A stretch of 64,000 nucleotides of DNA, taken from contig NZ_FXAT01000002.1 of assembly GCF_900177725.1 (NCBI RefSeq), positions 248,001 through 312,000 of the forward strand, read 5' to 3'. Source of the DNA: Paraburkholderia susongensis (GTDB lineage: Bacteria; Pseudomonadota; Gammaproteobacteria; Burkholderiales; Burkholderiaceae). Below, piece after piece: positions 53,868-63,856 of the stretch. The position numbers were made by a program, and so were the translations under genes. How positions within the stretch are numbered: position 1 is the first letter of the stretch; the number at the start of each line of letters is the position of its first letter. Under the pieces are notes generated by a model. It ran no database searches and was not told the origin of the DNA. It saw nothing but the letters and a program-made list of their open reading frames with translations.

Positions 53868-54167
53868 TCACTGCGCGCTCGCGGTCGACGCCTGCATCGA
53901 CGCCGGCGCGGACGTGTTGCTCGCGGTGGCGTGCTCCTCGCCGTGGGTGATCGCATACAGCTCGCGATTGCGCGCGATCGTCCGCGCGCTCGGCGGATAG
54001 TCCCAGTCCGGCGCGGGCACGGTGCCGTCGCGCTGCGCCTGGATCAACTCGGCGCGTACCTGAGCGCGCGTCACGCCATCGGACGAAGTCGTCTGTGCAT
54101 AGGCGCCGGCCGGCAAGCCGATCGCGAGGGTAAGCAGCGCGGCGGCTGCCAGCAGATTGCGTTTCAT
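53868..54167 (-). CDS. DUF4148 domain-containing exported protein
   Basis: A 99-residue protein with a signal peptide (MKRNLLAAAALLTLAIGLPA, then GAYAQ). The mature part, with VTRAQVRAELIQAQRDGTVP, is the DUF4148 core, common and often multicopy in Burkholderia. The function is unknown. The ATG at 54167 is preceded by AGGAG nine bases away. The C-terminus is rich in Ala, Ser and Thr. Confidence 0.85.
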   Translation of the reverse strand: MKRNLLAAAALLTLAIGLPAGAYAQTTSSDGVTRAQVRAELIQAQRDGTVPAPDWDYPPSARTIARNRELYAITHGEEHATASNTSAPASMQASTASAQ

Positions 54168-54452
54168 GGTGGAACTCCTGATCAAGTGTCAATGAACACG
54201 CATCGTCGATGCGTGGCCGGCGGGACCGTTTGCACGGTGCCTCGGCCGACACGTTCATTGTGGTCAGCGGCCCCGGCGCGAGCCTGACCGCAAGATGACA
54301 ATTTTGAAATCCACCGTTCCTCGCGCACGCCGTTCCTCGCGCAGATAACAGCTTCGTAATCTACGGGTCAGCCCCGGGTCACGGCCGCCGCTCCACACTG
54401 CGAACCAGCCGCTTCGATGCGGTATCCGAATCTCGCTTCGAGGAACAACATC

Positions 54453-57400
54453 ATGTGGATCGTCCGGCTGGCATTGCGCAGGCCCTACACGTTCGTCGTA
54501 CTCGCACTGCTGATCTTCATCATGGGACCGCTCGCGATCCTGCGTACGCCGACTGACATCTTCCCGAACATCAACATTCCGGTCGTCAGCATCGTCTGGT
54601 CGTACAACGGCTTCTCGGCCGAGGACATGGCAAAGCGCATCACGTCGAACTACGAACGCGCGCTCACGTCCGACGTCGACGACATCGAGCACATCGAATC
54701 GCAGTCGCTGAACGGCGTGTCGGTCGTGAAGATCTTTTTCCATCCGGGCGCGGACATCAATCGCGCGATCGCGGAAGCGGCGAGCAATTCCGCGTCGATC
54801 CTGCGGATTCTGCCGCCCGGCACGCTGCCGCCGAACATCATCACGTACAACGCGTCGACCGTGCCGATCCTGCAGCTTGGACTGTCGAGCGACACGCTGC
54901 CGGAGCAGCAGCTCTACGACCTCGGCAACAGCTTCATCCGCACGCAGCTCGCGACCGTTCAGGGCGCGGCGGTGCCGCTGCCGTTCGGCGGCAAGATCCG
55001 CGAGATCGTCGTCGATCTCGACACGCGCGCGCTACAGGCGAAGGGGCTCGCGCCGATCGACGTCGTCAACGCGATCAACGCGCAAAACCTGATCCTGCCG
55101 GGCGGCACCGCGAAGATCGGCACGCGCGAATACAACGTGCAGATGAACGGCAGCACGCAAACGGTCGCGGCGCTCAACAACCTGCCGGTCAAGACGGTCG
55201 GCGGCAACGTCATCTACGTGCGCGACGTCGCTCACGTGCGCGACGGCTACGCGCCGCAGACCAACATCGTGCGCAGCGACGGCAAGCGCGCGGCGCTGCT
55301 CACCGTCGAGAAGACCGGCAGCGCGTCGACGCTCACGATCATCAGCCAGGTGAAGGCGATGCTGCCGCAGATCGCGGCCGGTCTGCCGAAAGCGCTGCAT
55401 ATCAGCGCGCTTGGCGACCAGTCGGTATTCGTGAAGTCGGCGATTCAGGGCGTGGTGCGCGAGGCGCTGATCGCCGCGTGCCTGACCGCGCTGATGATCC
55501 TGCTGTTCCTCGGCAGCTGGCGCGCGACCCTCATCATCGCCGTGTCGATCCCGCTCGCGGTGCTCACGTCGCTGCTCGCGCTTTCCGCGCTCGGCGAGAC
55601 GATCAACATCATGACGCTCGGCGGGCTCGCGCTTGCGGTCGGCATTCTCGTCGACGACGCGACGGTCGCCATCGAGAACATCACGCACCATCTCGAACGC
55701 GGCGCGCCGCTCGAGGACGCGATCCTGACCGGCTCGGGCGAAATCGCGGTGCCGACCTTCGTGTCGACGCTGTCGATCTGCATCGTGTTCGTGCCGATGT
55801 TCCTGCTCACCGGCGTCGCGCGTTACCTGTTCGTGCCGATGGCCGAAGCGGTGATCTTCGCGATGGTCGCGTCGTATTTCTTCTCGCGCACGCTGGTGCC
55901 CACGCTCGCGATGGTGCTGATGCGCGCGCGCGGCCACGGCAAGCCACCGAGCGGCATATTCGCGCGCATCGCGAGCTTCCAGGCCGGCTTCGAGCGCCGC
56001 TTCGAGGCGACCCGCATGCGCTATCGCGCGCTGCTCTCGGCCGCGATCGCGCACCGCCGCCGCTTCGCCGCCGCCTTCCTGCTCGCGTGCGTCGCGTCGA
56101 CGAGCCTGTTCGCGTTCGCGGGCCAGGATTTCTTCCCCTCTGTCGATACGGGCGAAATCCGGCTGCACCTGCGCGCGCCGACCGGCACGCGGATCGAGCA
56201 AACCGCGCGCATCACCGACGAAGTCGAGACGCGCATCCGCTCGGTGATTCCGCCACAGGAAATGGCGGGCGTGCTCGACAACATCGGCGTGCCGGTGAGC
56301 GGGATCAACCTCACGTACGACTCGTCCGACCCGGTCGGCACCGGCGACGCCGACGTGATGATTACGCTGAAGCCGAACCATCATCCGACCGCCGCCTACG
56401 TCGCGAAGCTGCGCAACCTGCTGACGCGGGAGTTCCCCGGCGTGACCTTCGCGTTCCTGCCGGCCGACATCGTCAGCCAGATCCTCAACTTCGGGCTGCC
56501 CGCGCCGATCGACATCCAGATCGTCGGCAACAAGCTCGATCAGAATCGCGTGGTCGCGAACCGTCTGCTCGCGCAATTGCGCGGCGTGCGCGGTCTCGTC
56601 GACGCGCGCATCCAGCAGCCCGGCGACGAACCGGCGATCAACGTGAACGTCGACCGCACCAAGGCGATCGAGGCTGGACTCCAGCAGCGCGACGTATCGC
56701 AAAACATGCTGATCGCCCTGTCCGGCAGTTCGCAGACAACGCCGAACTTCTGGCTCGATCCGCGCAACGGCGTCAGCTATCCGCTCATGGTGCAGACGCC
56801 GCAATACACCGTCGATTCGCTGCAGGCGCTCGCCAACCTGCCGCTGCCGACGAGCGGCGCGCACTCGCCGCAGACGCCCGCGGGCGGCCCGGCGGCCGGC
56901 GCTCCCGCGCAAAACCTGCTCGGCGCGCTCGGGACGTTCTCGCGCGCCACGCAGCAGGCGGTCGTGTCGCACTACAACGTGCAGCCCGTGCTCGACATCT
57001 TCGCCTCGGTGCAGGGCCGCGACCTCGGCGGCGTCACGGCGGACGTGACGAAGCTCGTCGACGACGCCCGCGCGCAACTGCCGCCCGGCTCGTCGATCGT
57101 GCTGCGCGGCCAGGTGCAGGCGATGCACGAATCGTTCGCGGGCCTGCTGAGCGGACTCGTGTTCGCGATCGCGCTCGTCTACCTGTTGATGGTCGTCAAC
57201 TTCCAGTCGTGGCTCGACCCGCTCGTGATCGTGAGCGGCCTGCCCGCGTCGCTCGCCGGGGTCGCGTGGATGCTGTTCGCGACCAACACGACGCTCTCGG
57301 TGCCCGCGCTGACCGGCACGATCCTGTGCATCGGCATCGCGACCGCGAACAGCATTCTCGTCGTCAACGCGGCGCGCGAGCTGATCGCCGGCGGCGCGGC

Positions 57401-57683
57401 GCCGTGGGAAGCCGCGCTCGAAGCCGGCTTCAGCCGCTTCCGCCCGGTCGTGATGACGGCGCTCGCGATGCTGATCGGCATGCTGCCGATGGCGCTCGGC
57501 CTCGGCGACGGCGGCGAGCAGAACGCACCGCTCGGCCGCGCGGTGATCGGCGGACTCGCGTTCGGCACGATGTCGACGCTGCTGTTCGTGCCGGTCGTAT
57601 TCGGCTTCGTGCATGCGTGGCTCGAACGGCGCCGCGATGCGGCCGCCGCGCGGCGCGCGCAGAACACGCCGGCCATTCCCTGA
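54453..57683 (+). CDS. RND efflux transporter permease
   Basis: A 1076-residue RND inner-membrane pump with 12 expected helices and two large periplasmic loops. The start MWIVRLALRRPYTFVVLAL is a standard first helix. The proton-relay acidic pair is in LGGLALAVGILVDDATVAIE (transmembrane segment 4), and the second half has GTILCIGIATANSILVVNAA. Substrates cannot be read; the DD/relay fits drug/solvent-type (HAE) pumps rather than CusA-type metal pumps. The ATG at 54453 is chosen because GAGGA precedes it. First gene of a three-gene tripartite efflux operon. Confidence 0.93.
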   Translation: MWIVRLALRRPYTFVVLALLIFIMGPLAILRTPTDIFPNINIPVVSIVWSYNGFSAEDMAKRITSNYERALTSDVDDIEHIESQSLNGVSVVKIFFHPGADINRAIAEAASNSASILRILPPGTLPPNIITYNASTVPILQLGLSSDTLPEQQLYDLGNSFIRTQLATVQGAAVPLPFGGKIREIVVDLDTRALQAKGLAPIDVVNAINAQNLILPGGTAKIGTREYNVQMNGSTQTVAALNNLPVKTVGGNVIYVRDVAHVRDGYAPQTNIVRSDGKRAALLTVEKTGSASTLTIISQVKAMLPQIAAGLPKALHISALGDQSVFVKSAIQGVVREALIAACLTALMILLFLGSWRATLIIAVSIPLAVLTSLLALSALGETINIMTLGGLALAVGILVDDATVAIENITHHLERGAPLEDAILTGSGEIAVPTFVSTLSICIVFVPMFLLTGVARYLFVPMAEAVIFAMVASYFFSRTLVPTLAMVLMRARGHGKPPSGIFARIASFQAGFERRFEATRMRYRALLSAAIAHRRRFAAAFLLACVASTSLFAFAGQDFFPSVDTGEIRLHLRAPTGTRIEQTARITDEVETRIRSVIPPQEMAGVLDNIGVPVSGINLTYDSSDPVGTGDADVMITLKPNHHPTAAYVAKLRNLLTREFPGVTFAFLPADIVSQILNFGLPAPIDIQIVGNKLDQNRVVANRLLAQLRGVRGLVDARIQQPGDEPAINVNVDRTKAIEAGLQQRDVSQNMLIALSGSSQTTPNFWLDPRNGVSYPLMVQTPQYTVDSLQALANLPLPTSGAHSPQTPAGGPAAGAPAQNLLGALGTFSRATQQAVVSHYNVQPVLDIFASVQGRDLGGVTADVTKLVDDARAQLPPGSSIVLRGQVQAMHESFAGLLSGLVFAIALVYLLMVVNFQSWLDPLVIVSGLPASLAGVAWMLFATNTTLSVPALTGTILCIGIATANSILVVNAARELIAGGAAPWEAALEAGFSRFRPVVMTALAMLIGMLPMALGLGDGGEQNAPLGRAVIGGLAFGTMSTLLFVPVVFGFVHAWLERRRDAAAARRAQNTPAIP

Positions 57684-57731
57684 TTCACGGATTCGTTCCG
57701 ACTCCTTACGACTCGCCCGACAGGCCCCACC

Positions 57732-59159
57732 ATGAACGACTCGACCGATCTCCTCGCTCCGCCGGCTCCGGACCCCGCTGCGCCCGGTTCGCCCGACTCG
57801 ACCCTGCCGCCCGCCGCGCCGCCGCCGCGCGGGCGGCGCAGGCTCGCCGCGCCGCTCGTCCTGATCGCAGTCGCGGCCGCGCTGCTCGCGGCCGGCATCG
57901 TGCCGCGCCTCGACGCGCGCGCCGCGCAGCGCACGCAGGTCGCCGCGCAGCAGGCGCTGCCCGTGTCGCTGATCCTGCCAGGCACTGCGCCCGCGGACCA
58001 GATGCTGACGCTGCCCGGCTCGGTGATGCCGTACGCGGAAGCGTCGATTTACGCGCGCACGAGCGGCTACATCGCGCACTGGCGAGCCGACATCGGCGCG
58101 CACGTGAAGGCTGGGGACACGCTCGCGCAGATCTCGGCACCCGATCTCGATGCGCAGTTGAGTCAGGCGCGCGCCGACGCCGCGACCGCGCAGGCGAACT
58201 ACGACTACGCGAAATCCACCGCGCAGCGCTGGCAGGACATGATGAAGACGCAGTCGGTGTCGCAGCAGGACACCGACACGAAGGTCGCCGACATGAATGC
58301 GAAGCGCGCGATGCTGGCGTCCGCGCAGGCCAACGTCGCGCATCTGACCGAGCTCGTGTCGTACGAGACGGTCACCGCGCCGTTCGCGGGCGTGATTACC
58401 GCGCGCAACGTCGACGTCGGCACGCTCGTGACGGCGGGCGGCACGCCGGGCAGCTCCGGCATGTCGGGCGAACTGTTCCATCTGGAGCAGACCGACATGC
58501 TGCGCGTGTTCGTCGACGTGCCGCAGGACAGCGCATCCGGCATCTCGACGGGGACGCTCGCGTACCTGACCACGCAGCAGTATCCGGGACGGCATTTCGC
58601 CGCGCACGTGGCGCGCAGCGCCGGCGCCATCGATCCCGTCACGCGCACGCTGCGCGTCGAGATCGACGTCGACAACCGCGACGGCACGCTGATGCCGGGC
58701 GCGTTCGCGCAGACCCATCTGCTCGTGCCGAGTGCGGCGCCCGCGTTCGAGCTGCCCGTCAGCGCGCTGCTGTTCCGGCCGAACGGCGTGACGGTCGCGA
58801 CCGTCGGCGCGAACGGACGGACCGCGCTGAAGACCGTGCAGATCGGCCGCGATTTCGGCACGTACGTCGAGATCGTGTCGGGGCTTGCCGCGAGCGATCG
58901 CGTGATCGACAACCCCGGCGATTCGATTGCCGCCGGCGAGGCCGTGCGAATCATGTCGATTACAAAAAGCGCGATACCGGCGAACGCGGCGGCCACGGCG
59001 GCCACGGCGGCCACGGCGGCCACGGCGAGCAAGACCGCGGCGGGTGCGCCGAGTTCGCCGGGTACCCGGAGTACTCCTGGTACATCGGGCACATCGGGCA
59101 CGGCGGCGCGTGCCACGGGCGCGCCCGCCGCGCACACTTCACCGGCCATCCGCGGTTGA
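57732..59159 (+). CDS. RND efflux periplasmic adaptor (membrane fusion protein)
   Basis: A 475-residue adaptor. A proline-rich cytoplasmic start precedes a single membrane anchor (LVLIAVAAALLAAGIVPRL). The HlyD/lipoyl domain with GSVMPYAEASIYARTSGYIA, a helical hairpin (RADAATAQANYDYAKSTAQR) and the beta-barrel are visible. Near the C-terminus the protein becomes low complexity, with a 9-base DNA repeat coding for AAT-type residues, then Thr/Gly/Ser-rich. It bridges the pump and outer-membrane factor. A 48-base gap separates it from the pump gene. Confidence 0.92.
   Translation: MNDSTDLLAPPAPDPAAPGSPDSTLPPAAPPPRGRRRLAAPLVLIAVAAALLAAGIVPRLDARAAQRTQVAAQQALPVSLILPGTAPADQMLTLPGSVMPYAEASIYARTSGYIAHWRADIGAHVKAGDTLAQISAPDLDAQLSQARADAATAQANYDYAKSTAQRWQDMMKTQSVSQQDTDTKVADMNAKRAMLASAQANVAHLTELVSYETVTAPFAGVITARNVDVGTLVTAGGTPGSSGMSGELFHLEQTDMLRVFVDVPQDSASGISTGTLAYLTTQQYPGRHFAAHVARSAGAIDPVTRTLRVEIDVDNRDGTLMPGAFAQTHLLVPSAAPAFELPVSALLFRPNGVTVATVGANGRTALKTVQIGRDFGTYVEIVSGLAASDRVIDNPGDSIAAGEAVRIMSITKSAIPANAAATAATAATAATASKTAAGAPSSPGTRSTPGTSGTSGTAARATGAPAAHTSPAIRG
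58985..59027 (+). repeat. 9-bp tandem repeat within the adaptor gene
   Basis: About four units of GGCGGCCAC run in tandem and code for the repeated peptide AATAATAAT. It is coding-frame-preserving (9 bases), so unit number can vary without frameshift. Confidence 0.7.
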
Positions 59160-59192
59160 CCCATCTACAGCAACAGCAAGGGAATGCCCGTC

Positions 59193-60701
59193 ATGCGTAT
59201 CTTCCATCCGCTTCCGTTCGCGCGCCGCGCCGTCGCGCTCGGCGTCGCCATCGCACTGGCAGCGTGCTCGACGCTGCCGCCCTATTCTCCGCCCACCGTC
59301 GCCGTACCCGCGCACTATGCGGGCGCGCCCACCGCGCAGCCCGGCTGGAACGTCGCGGCGCCAGCCGACGCCGCACTGCGCGGCGCATGGTGGACCGTCT
59401 TCGGCGACACCGATCTGAACGCGCTCGAAGCGCGCGTCGACGTATCGAACCAGACCGTGCAGAAGGCTGTCGCCAACCTGCAGCAGGCGCGTGCGATGGT
59501 CGATTATCAGCGCGCCGGCTTCATGCCGACGATCGGCGCGGGAGTGGCGCAAAGCCGCTCACGTGTGTCGCAGAACAAGCTCGGGTCGTCGCTCGCCGGT
59601 AAGACGACGCCCGACTATCTGGTCGGTCTGACCGCGAGTTGGGAACCCGACGTGTTCGGGCGCGTACGCGATGCGGTGGCCGGCGCGCAGGCGAGCGCCC
59701 AGGCGAGCGCCGCCGATCTGCAGGCGGTCAAGCTTTCGGTCACCGCCGAACTCGCGACCGACTATTTCTCGCTGCGCTCGCTCGATACGCAAAAGCAGCT
59801 GCTCGACGACACCGTGCGCGCCTACGCCGACGCGCTGAAACTTCTGCAGCAACAACTCGCGGCCGGCGCGATCGATGCCTCGGCCGTTGCACAGGCCGCG
59901 ACGCAACTCGAATCGACCCGCACGCAGGACGCCGACATCGACGTGTCGCGCGCGCAACTCCAGCATGCGATTGCGACGCTCGTCGGCGAGAGCGCGTCGA
60001 CCTTCACGCTGCCGCCGCGCGTGCAATCGTTCGCCGACGTGCCCGCGATTCCGCCTGGCCTGCCGTCGCAACTGCTCGAACGGCGGCCCGACATCGCCGC
60101 GTCCGAACGCCGCGTTGCCGCCGCGAACGCGCAGATCGGCGAGGCCCACGCCGCGTTCTTCCCCGACCTCGTGCTGTCGGCGAGCGTGGGCTTCGAAAGC
60201 TCGTTCTTCGCGCCCTGGCTCAGCGCGCCGAGCCTGTTCTGGTCGCTCGGTCCGCAGCTTGTCGGCACGCTGTTCGACGGCGGCAAACGCAGCGCATCGC
60301 TGCGTGGTGCGAACGCGCAATACGACGGCACCGTTGCCGATTACCGGCAAACGGTGCTCGTCGCGTTCCAGCAGGTCGAGGACGAACTGTCCGCGCTGAA
60401 CACGCTCGCCTCGGAAGTGGACAGCCAGAAGCGCGCGACCGACGCAGCCGACCTGTCGCTGCGGCTGACGACGAACCGCTTCAAGGCAGGCGCCGTGAGC
60501 TATCTCGACGTGGTGACCGCGCAGACGATCGCGCTGACGAACCGCCGTCTCGCGGACCAGATCGCCGCGAGACGGATGGAAGCCACGGTCGCGCTGCTGA
60601 AGGCGCTTGGCGGCGGCTGGCAGGACGGTGCGGGTGGCGTGGGTAGCGCAAGCGCGGGTAGCGCAGGTGGTGTGGATAGCGCGCCTCGTTCGCACGGCTG
60701 A
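59193..60701 (+). CDS. Outer-membrane efflux factor (NodT/OprM family) lipoprotein
   Basis: A 502-residue TolC-like outer-membrane channel. A lipoprotein signal (ALGVAIALAACS) puts the lipidated Cys near residue 27. The two coiled-coil repeats show in VQKAVANLQQARAMVDYQRA and LLERRPDIAASERRVAAANA, the latter being the NodT-family hallmark. The ATG at 59193 is favoured over 59184 because AGGGA lies at better spacing. The tail is Gly/Ser-rich low complexity. Third gene of the efflux operon and convergent with the histidine kinase gene. Confidence 0.92.
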   Translation: MRIFHPLPFARRAVALGVAIALAACSTLPPYSPPTVAVPAHYAGAPTAQPGWNVAAPADAALRGAWWTVFGDTDLNALEARVDVSNQTVQKAVANLQQARAMVDYQRAGFMPTIGAGVAQSRSRVSQNKLGSSLAGKTTPDYLVGLTASWEPDVFGRVRDAVAGAQASAQASAADLQAVKLSVTAELATDYFSLRSLDTQKQLLDDTVRAYADALKLLQQQLAAGAIDASAVAQAATQLESTRTQDADIDVSRAQLQHAIATLVGESASTFTLPPRVQSFADVPAIPPGLPSQLLERRPDIAASERRVAAANAQIGEAHAAFFPDLVLSASVGFESSFFAPWLSAPSLFWSLGPQLVGTLFDGGKRSASLRGANAQYDGTVADYRQTVLVAFQQVEDELSALNTLASEVDSQKRATDAADLSLRLTTNRFKAGAVSYLDVVTAQTIALTNRRLADQIAARRMEATVALLKALGGGWQDGAGGVGSASAGSAGGVDSAPRSHG

Positions 60702-60811
60702 GGCCTTCGCCGATCAACGTCTACCGGGTCGCGCTGCCTCCTTGCGCGAAGCCTCCTGGTTCACCCGGTCATGCAAGTGCCGCTAGTGCTATGAAGTGCC
60801 GTGAAGCGCCG

Positions 60812-62296
60812 TTACGTCGCCGCGGTCTTGACGAAATCGAGAATGAACCGCGTGCCGCTCGCATCGCTCTCGACACGAGCGGTGCCGCCGTGCAGTTCCA
60901 TCACCGAGCGTACGATCGCGAGTCCGAGCCCGGCCGTGCCGCCCGGCACGCCACCGCTGCGCGCGCGATCGCCGCGCACGAAACGCTCGAAGACGCGCGG
61001 CAGCAGCGCGGGGTCGATCGGCTCGCCCGGATTCGCGACGACGACCCGCACCGCGTCGCTCGTCTCCTCGACCCGCATCGTGATTTCGCCGCCCGCGGGC
61101 GTATAGCGCAGCGCGTTCGCGAGCAGGTTGCTGACCGCGCGGCGGAACAGTTCGAGGTCGGCGGTAAGCCGGCCGCGGCCCTCGACGCGCAGCACCGAAC
61201 CGGCTTCGTCGGCCAGTCCTTCGAAATAGCCGGCGATGCGAGTCAGCTCTTCATACACGTCGAATTCGCGCTCTCGCGTGACGAAACTCGGGTGCTCGGC
61301 GCGCGCGAGGAACAGCACGTTCTCGATCATGCGCGCGAGGCGGTCGTATTCCTCGAGATTCGATACGAGGAGTGTCTGGTACTCGTCGGGCGAGCGCGGC
61401 CGCGAAAGCATGACTTCGGTGGCGCCGCGCATGTTGTTGAGCGGCGTGCGCAGGTCGTGCGCCAGATCGGCGCTGAACTGCGACAGATGCCCGAACGCCT
61501 GCTGCAGGCGGCCGAGCATGGCGTTCTGCGCGTCGACGAGCGCGCGCAGCTCGCGCGGAGCATGCGACGCATCGAGCCGTGTGTCGAGCCGGTCGACCGT
61601 GATCCGGCCCGTGTCCGTCACGATCTCGCGCAGCGGCGCGAGCGTCGTGCGGATCAGCCAGTAGCTGAGCAGCGTCGCGAGCAGCACGCCGAGCCCGCCC
61701 GCGATCTTCAGCGTGTCGCGGTAGCTGTCGAGCAGCCGCACGCGGTCGCTCAGGTTGCGTGCGACCGCGATCCTGATTCGCGCATGGTCGAGCAGTTCGG
61801 CGTCGGTGACGATGCCGCGCACGGGTGTATCGTCGTCGGCGCTCCAGGCCACGATCTGCTCGCTCGTGATCCGCGCGTCGGCAGGTATCGGTACCGCATG
61901 CGGCGGAAACAGCTCGGCATCGGGTGATAAGGCGTCCGAAGCGCCCTTGGCGGCGGGCCGCGCGCCGGCCGGCGGCTCTTCGAGCTCGGTCCGCTCGACG
62001 TTCCGGCGTGCAAGGATGTTGCCCTGCGTATCCGCAACGGCCATCGAGAGCGCCTTGTTGCCGAGCACGAGGCTCGTCAGCCGGTCCGCGTGCGTGCGCA
62101 CGCCGTCGAGCGATTCGAGTTCGCTCGCGAGCCGGCGCGCGTGCCGCGCGGCGAGCACGATGTCGAGATCGTCCTGCATGCGCACCTGCCGTTCGAGTCC
62201 GACATACACATAGGTGCCGACGAGCGCGAACACCGCGAACGTGGTCACGCCGAACGCGAGCGCGAGCGTCGCGGTGAGCGAGCGCCCGAGCATCAT
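60812..62296 (-). CDS. Heavy-metal/CusS-type sensor histidine kinase
   Basis: A 494-residue inner-membrane kinase. Segment [20 protein letters not shown] is the first helix, a periplasmic sensor region follows, then a second helix near residue 190, HAMP, HisKA with the phospho-accepting His in [17 protein letters not shown], and HATPase with [14 protein letters not shown] and [12 protein letters not shown]. Start at 62296 overlaps the response-regulator stop (ATGATG), so the two are coupled. Such kinases sense copper or other stress; the convergent efflux operon is a likely target. Confidence 0.92.
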   Translation of the reverse strand: MMLGRSLTATLALAFGVTTFAVFALVGTYVYVGLERQVRMQDDLDIVLAARHARRLASELESLDGVRTHADRLTSLVLGNKALSMAVADTQGNILARRNVERTELEEPPAGARPAAKGASDALSPDAELFPPHAVPIPADARITSEQIVAWSADDDTPVRGIVTDAELLDHARIRIAVARNLSDRVRLLDSYRDTLKIAGGLGVLLATLLSYWLIRTTLAPLREIVTDTGRITVDRLDTRLDASHAPRELRALVDAQNAMLGRLQQAFGHLSQFSADLAHDLRTPLNNMRGATEVMLSRPRSPDEYQTLLVSNLEEYDRLARMIENVLFLARAEHPSFVTREREFDVYEELTRIAGYFEGLADEAGSVLRVEGRGRLTADLELFRRAVSNLLANALRYTPAGGEITMRVEETSDAVRVVVANPGEPIDPALLPRVFERFVRGDRARSGGVPGGTAGLGLAIVRSVMELHGGTARVESDASGTRFILDFVKTAAT

Positions 62297-62970
62297 GCTT
62301 TGTCCTTCGGTTCGAGCACGTAGCCGACGCCGCGCACCGTGTGGATCAGTTTGACGGGAAAGTCGTCGTCGATTTTCGCGCGCAGGCGGCGAATCGCCAC
62401 CTCGACGACATTGGTGTCGCTGTCGAAATTCATGTCCCACACATACGACGCGATCTGCGTGCGGCTCAGCACTTCGCCTTGCCGGCGCGCGAGCAGTTGC
62501 AGCAGCGCGAACTCACGCGGCGTGAGTTCGATCCGCACCGTGCCGCGCCGCACGCGGCGGCGCACGACATCCATTTCCAGATCGCCCACGGTGATCCGTT
62601 CGGTTTCGCGCGGCGGCCCGCGGCGCGCGAGCGTGCGGATGCGCGCGAGCAGTTCGACGAACGCGAACGGTTTCACGAGATAGTCGTCGGCACCGAGTTC
62701 GAGACCGTGCACGCGGTCCTGCACGTCGTCGCGCGCGGTCAGGAACAGCACGGGGGTCGTGTGCGTGTCGCGCAGACGTTTCAGCACATCCCAGCCGTCG
62801 AGCACGGGCAGCATCACGTCGAGCACGATCACGTCGTAGCTTTCCTCCTGCGCCAGCATCAGTCCTTCCGCCCCGTCCTTCGCGAGGTCGACGCTGAAGC
62901 CGGATTCCTCGAGCCCCTTCTTCAGGTACGCGCCCGTCTTCGGCTCGTCTTCGACTATCAGGACACGCAT
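62293..62970 (-). CDS. OmpR/CusR-type response regulator
   Basis: A 225-residue two-domain regulator. The receiver domain has the acidic pocket in VLIVEDEP, phospho-acceptor Asp51 in [16 protein letters not shown], and the conserved Lys in [10 protein letters not shown]. The C-terminal winged helix contains [20 protein letters not shown] and the wing [14 protein letters not shown]. The ATG at 62970 is chosen for its GGAG element. Encoded before the kinase and likely controls the neighbouring efflux genes. Confidence 0.94.
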   Translation of the reverse strand: MRVLIVEDEPKTGAYLKKGLEESGFSVDLAKDGAEGLMLAQEESYDVIVLDVMLPVLDGWDVLKRLRDTHTTPVLFLTARDDVQDRVHGLELGADDYLVKPFAFVELLARIRTLARRGPPRETERITVGDLEMDVVRRRVRRGTVRIELTPREFALLQLLARRQGEVLSRTQIASYVWDMNFDSDTNVVEVAIRRLRAKIDDDFPVKLIHTVRGVGYVLEPKDKA

Positions 62971-63112
62971 GGCCGGCTCCGGTGATGGCATGCACCGATA
63001 TTACCGGGAAACAGCACGCGCGAAAGCGCGGATTACCGAACTGTAATCCGCGAGTCAGCATGGCGACGGATGGGACGGCCAGAATGGGCGGCTTGGGACG
63101 CCCGGCGCGGGC

Positions 63113-63856
63113 TCAAACGCTCCCGGCGAGATGAAAGCGCGATGCCGGATGCCAGAGCCGCACCGACGTCGCGACCAGCTCGCCAATCCACGTATGGCGC
63201 CACATCATCAGGCACGGCTCGCCGATTTCCATCGCGAGATGCCGGCGAACATGCGCGTCGGGCCTCTGCGCATAGATGCGAAACTTCGCGTACTGGATTG
63301 GCGCGAGGCGCACCATGTACCGGTTCGGCGTCTCGGCGGTGAAGTCCTGTTCCAGATAGTTCGGAAATACCAGCGGATTCACGTAGCGATCTTCGTACTG
63401 GATCGGCACGCCCTCCTCATGGTGCACGATCTGCGAATGAAACACAGGCCCTTTGCGCACCGTGAGCGCGTCGAACGCCTGCGGATCGTGACATGCCTCG
63501 AGCGTCAATACCTGCGCGCTATATCGATGTCCGCGCGCGGCAACTTCGTCGGCGATGTTGCGGATGTCGAGCACGGTCGACTCGACATCGCGCGGCGCGA
63601 CGAACGTGCCCAGGCCCTGCGCCCGCGTCAATACACGTTCAGCGGTGAGTTCGCGCAGCGCGCGCGAGACGGTCATTCGCGCGACGCCGAATTCCTTCAC
63701 CAGCTCCGTCTCCGAAGGAATCATCTCACCTGTTTTCCACGTGCCATTGGCGATGTGTTCGATCACGTAGCGCTTGATCTGCTCGTAGGCGGGCACGAGT
63801 TTCCGGGCAGCGACGGGCTGTGCCGGTTCGTACACTGCGTTGATGTTCTTCTTCAT
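63113..63856 (-). CDS. hutC: GntR/UTRA repressor, HutC-like
   Basis: A 247-residue GntR-family regulator. The N-terminal winged helix has MIPSETELVKEFGVARMTVS followed by RALRELTAERVL. The C-terminal UTRA ligand domain contains YEDRYVNPLVFPNYLEQDF and LAPIQYAKFRIYAQRPD. It matches histidine-utilization repressor HutC, which senses urocanate. The ATG is preceded by GAGG. No hut enzyme gene lies within the window, so the link is by family only; neighbours beyond the right edge may be hutH/U. Confidence 0.82.
   Translation of the reverse strand: MKKNINAVYEPAQPVAARKLVPAYEQIKRYVIEHIANGTWKTGEMIPSETELVKEFGVARMTVSRALRELTAERVLTRAQGLGTFVAPRDVESTVLDIRNIADEVAARGHRYSAQVLTLEACHDPQAFDALTVRKGPVFHSQIVHHEEGVPIQYEDRYVNPLVFPNYLEQDFTAETPNRYMVRLAPIQYAKFRIYAQRPDAHVRRHLAMEIGEPCLMMWRHTWIGELVATSVRLWHPASRFHLAGSV

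Noticed and set aside
55032..59602. Very long open frames (1367 codons minus strand, 1374 codons plus strand) across the efflux genes
   Set aside because: They overlap the RND pump, adaptor and outer-membrane factor, show only Arg/Ala-rich low-complexity sequence, and result from the lack of stop codons in very GC-rich DNA.
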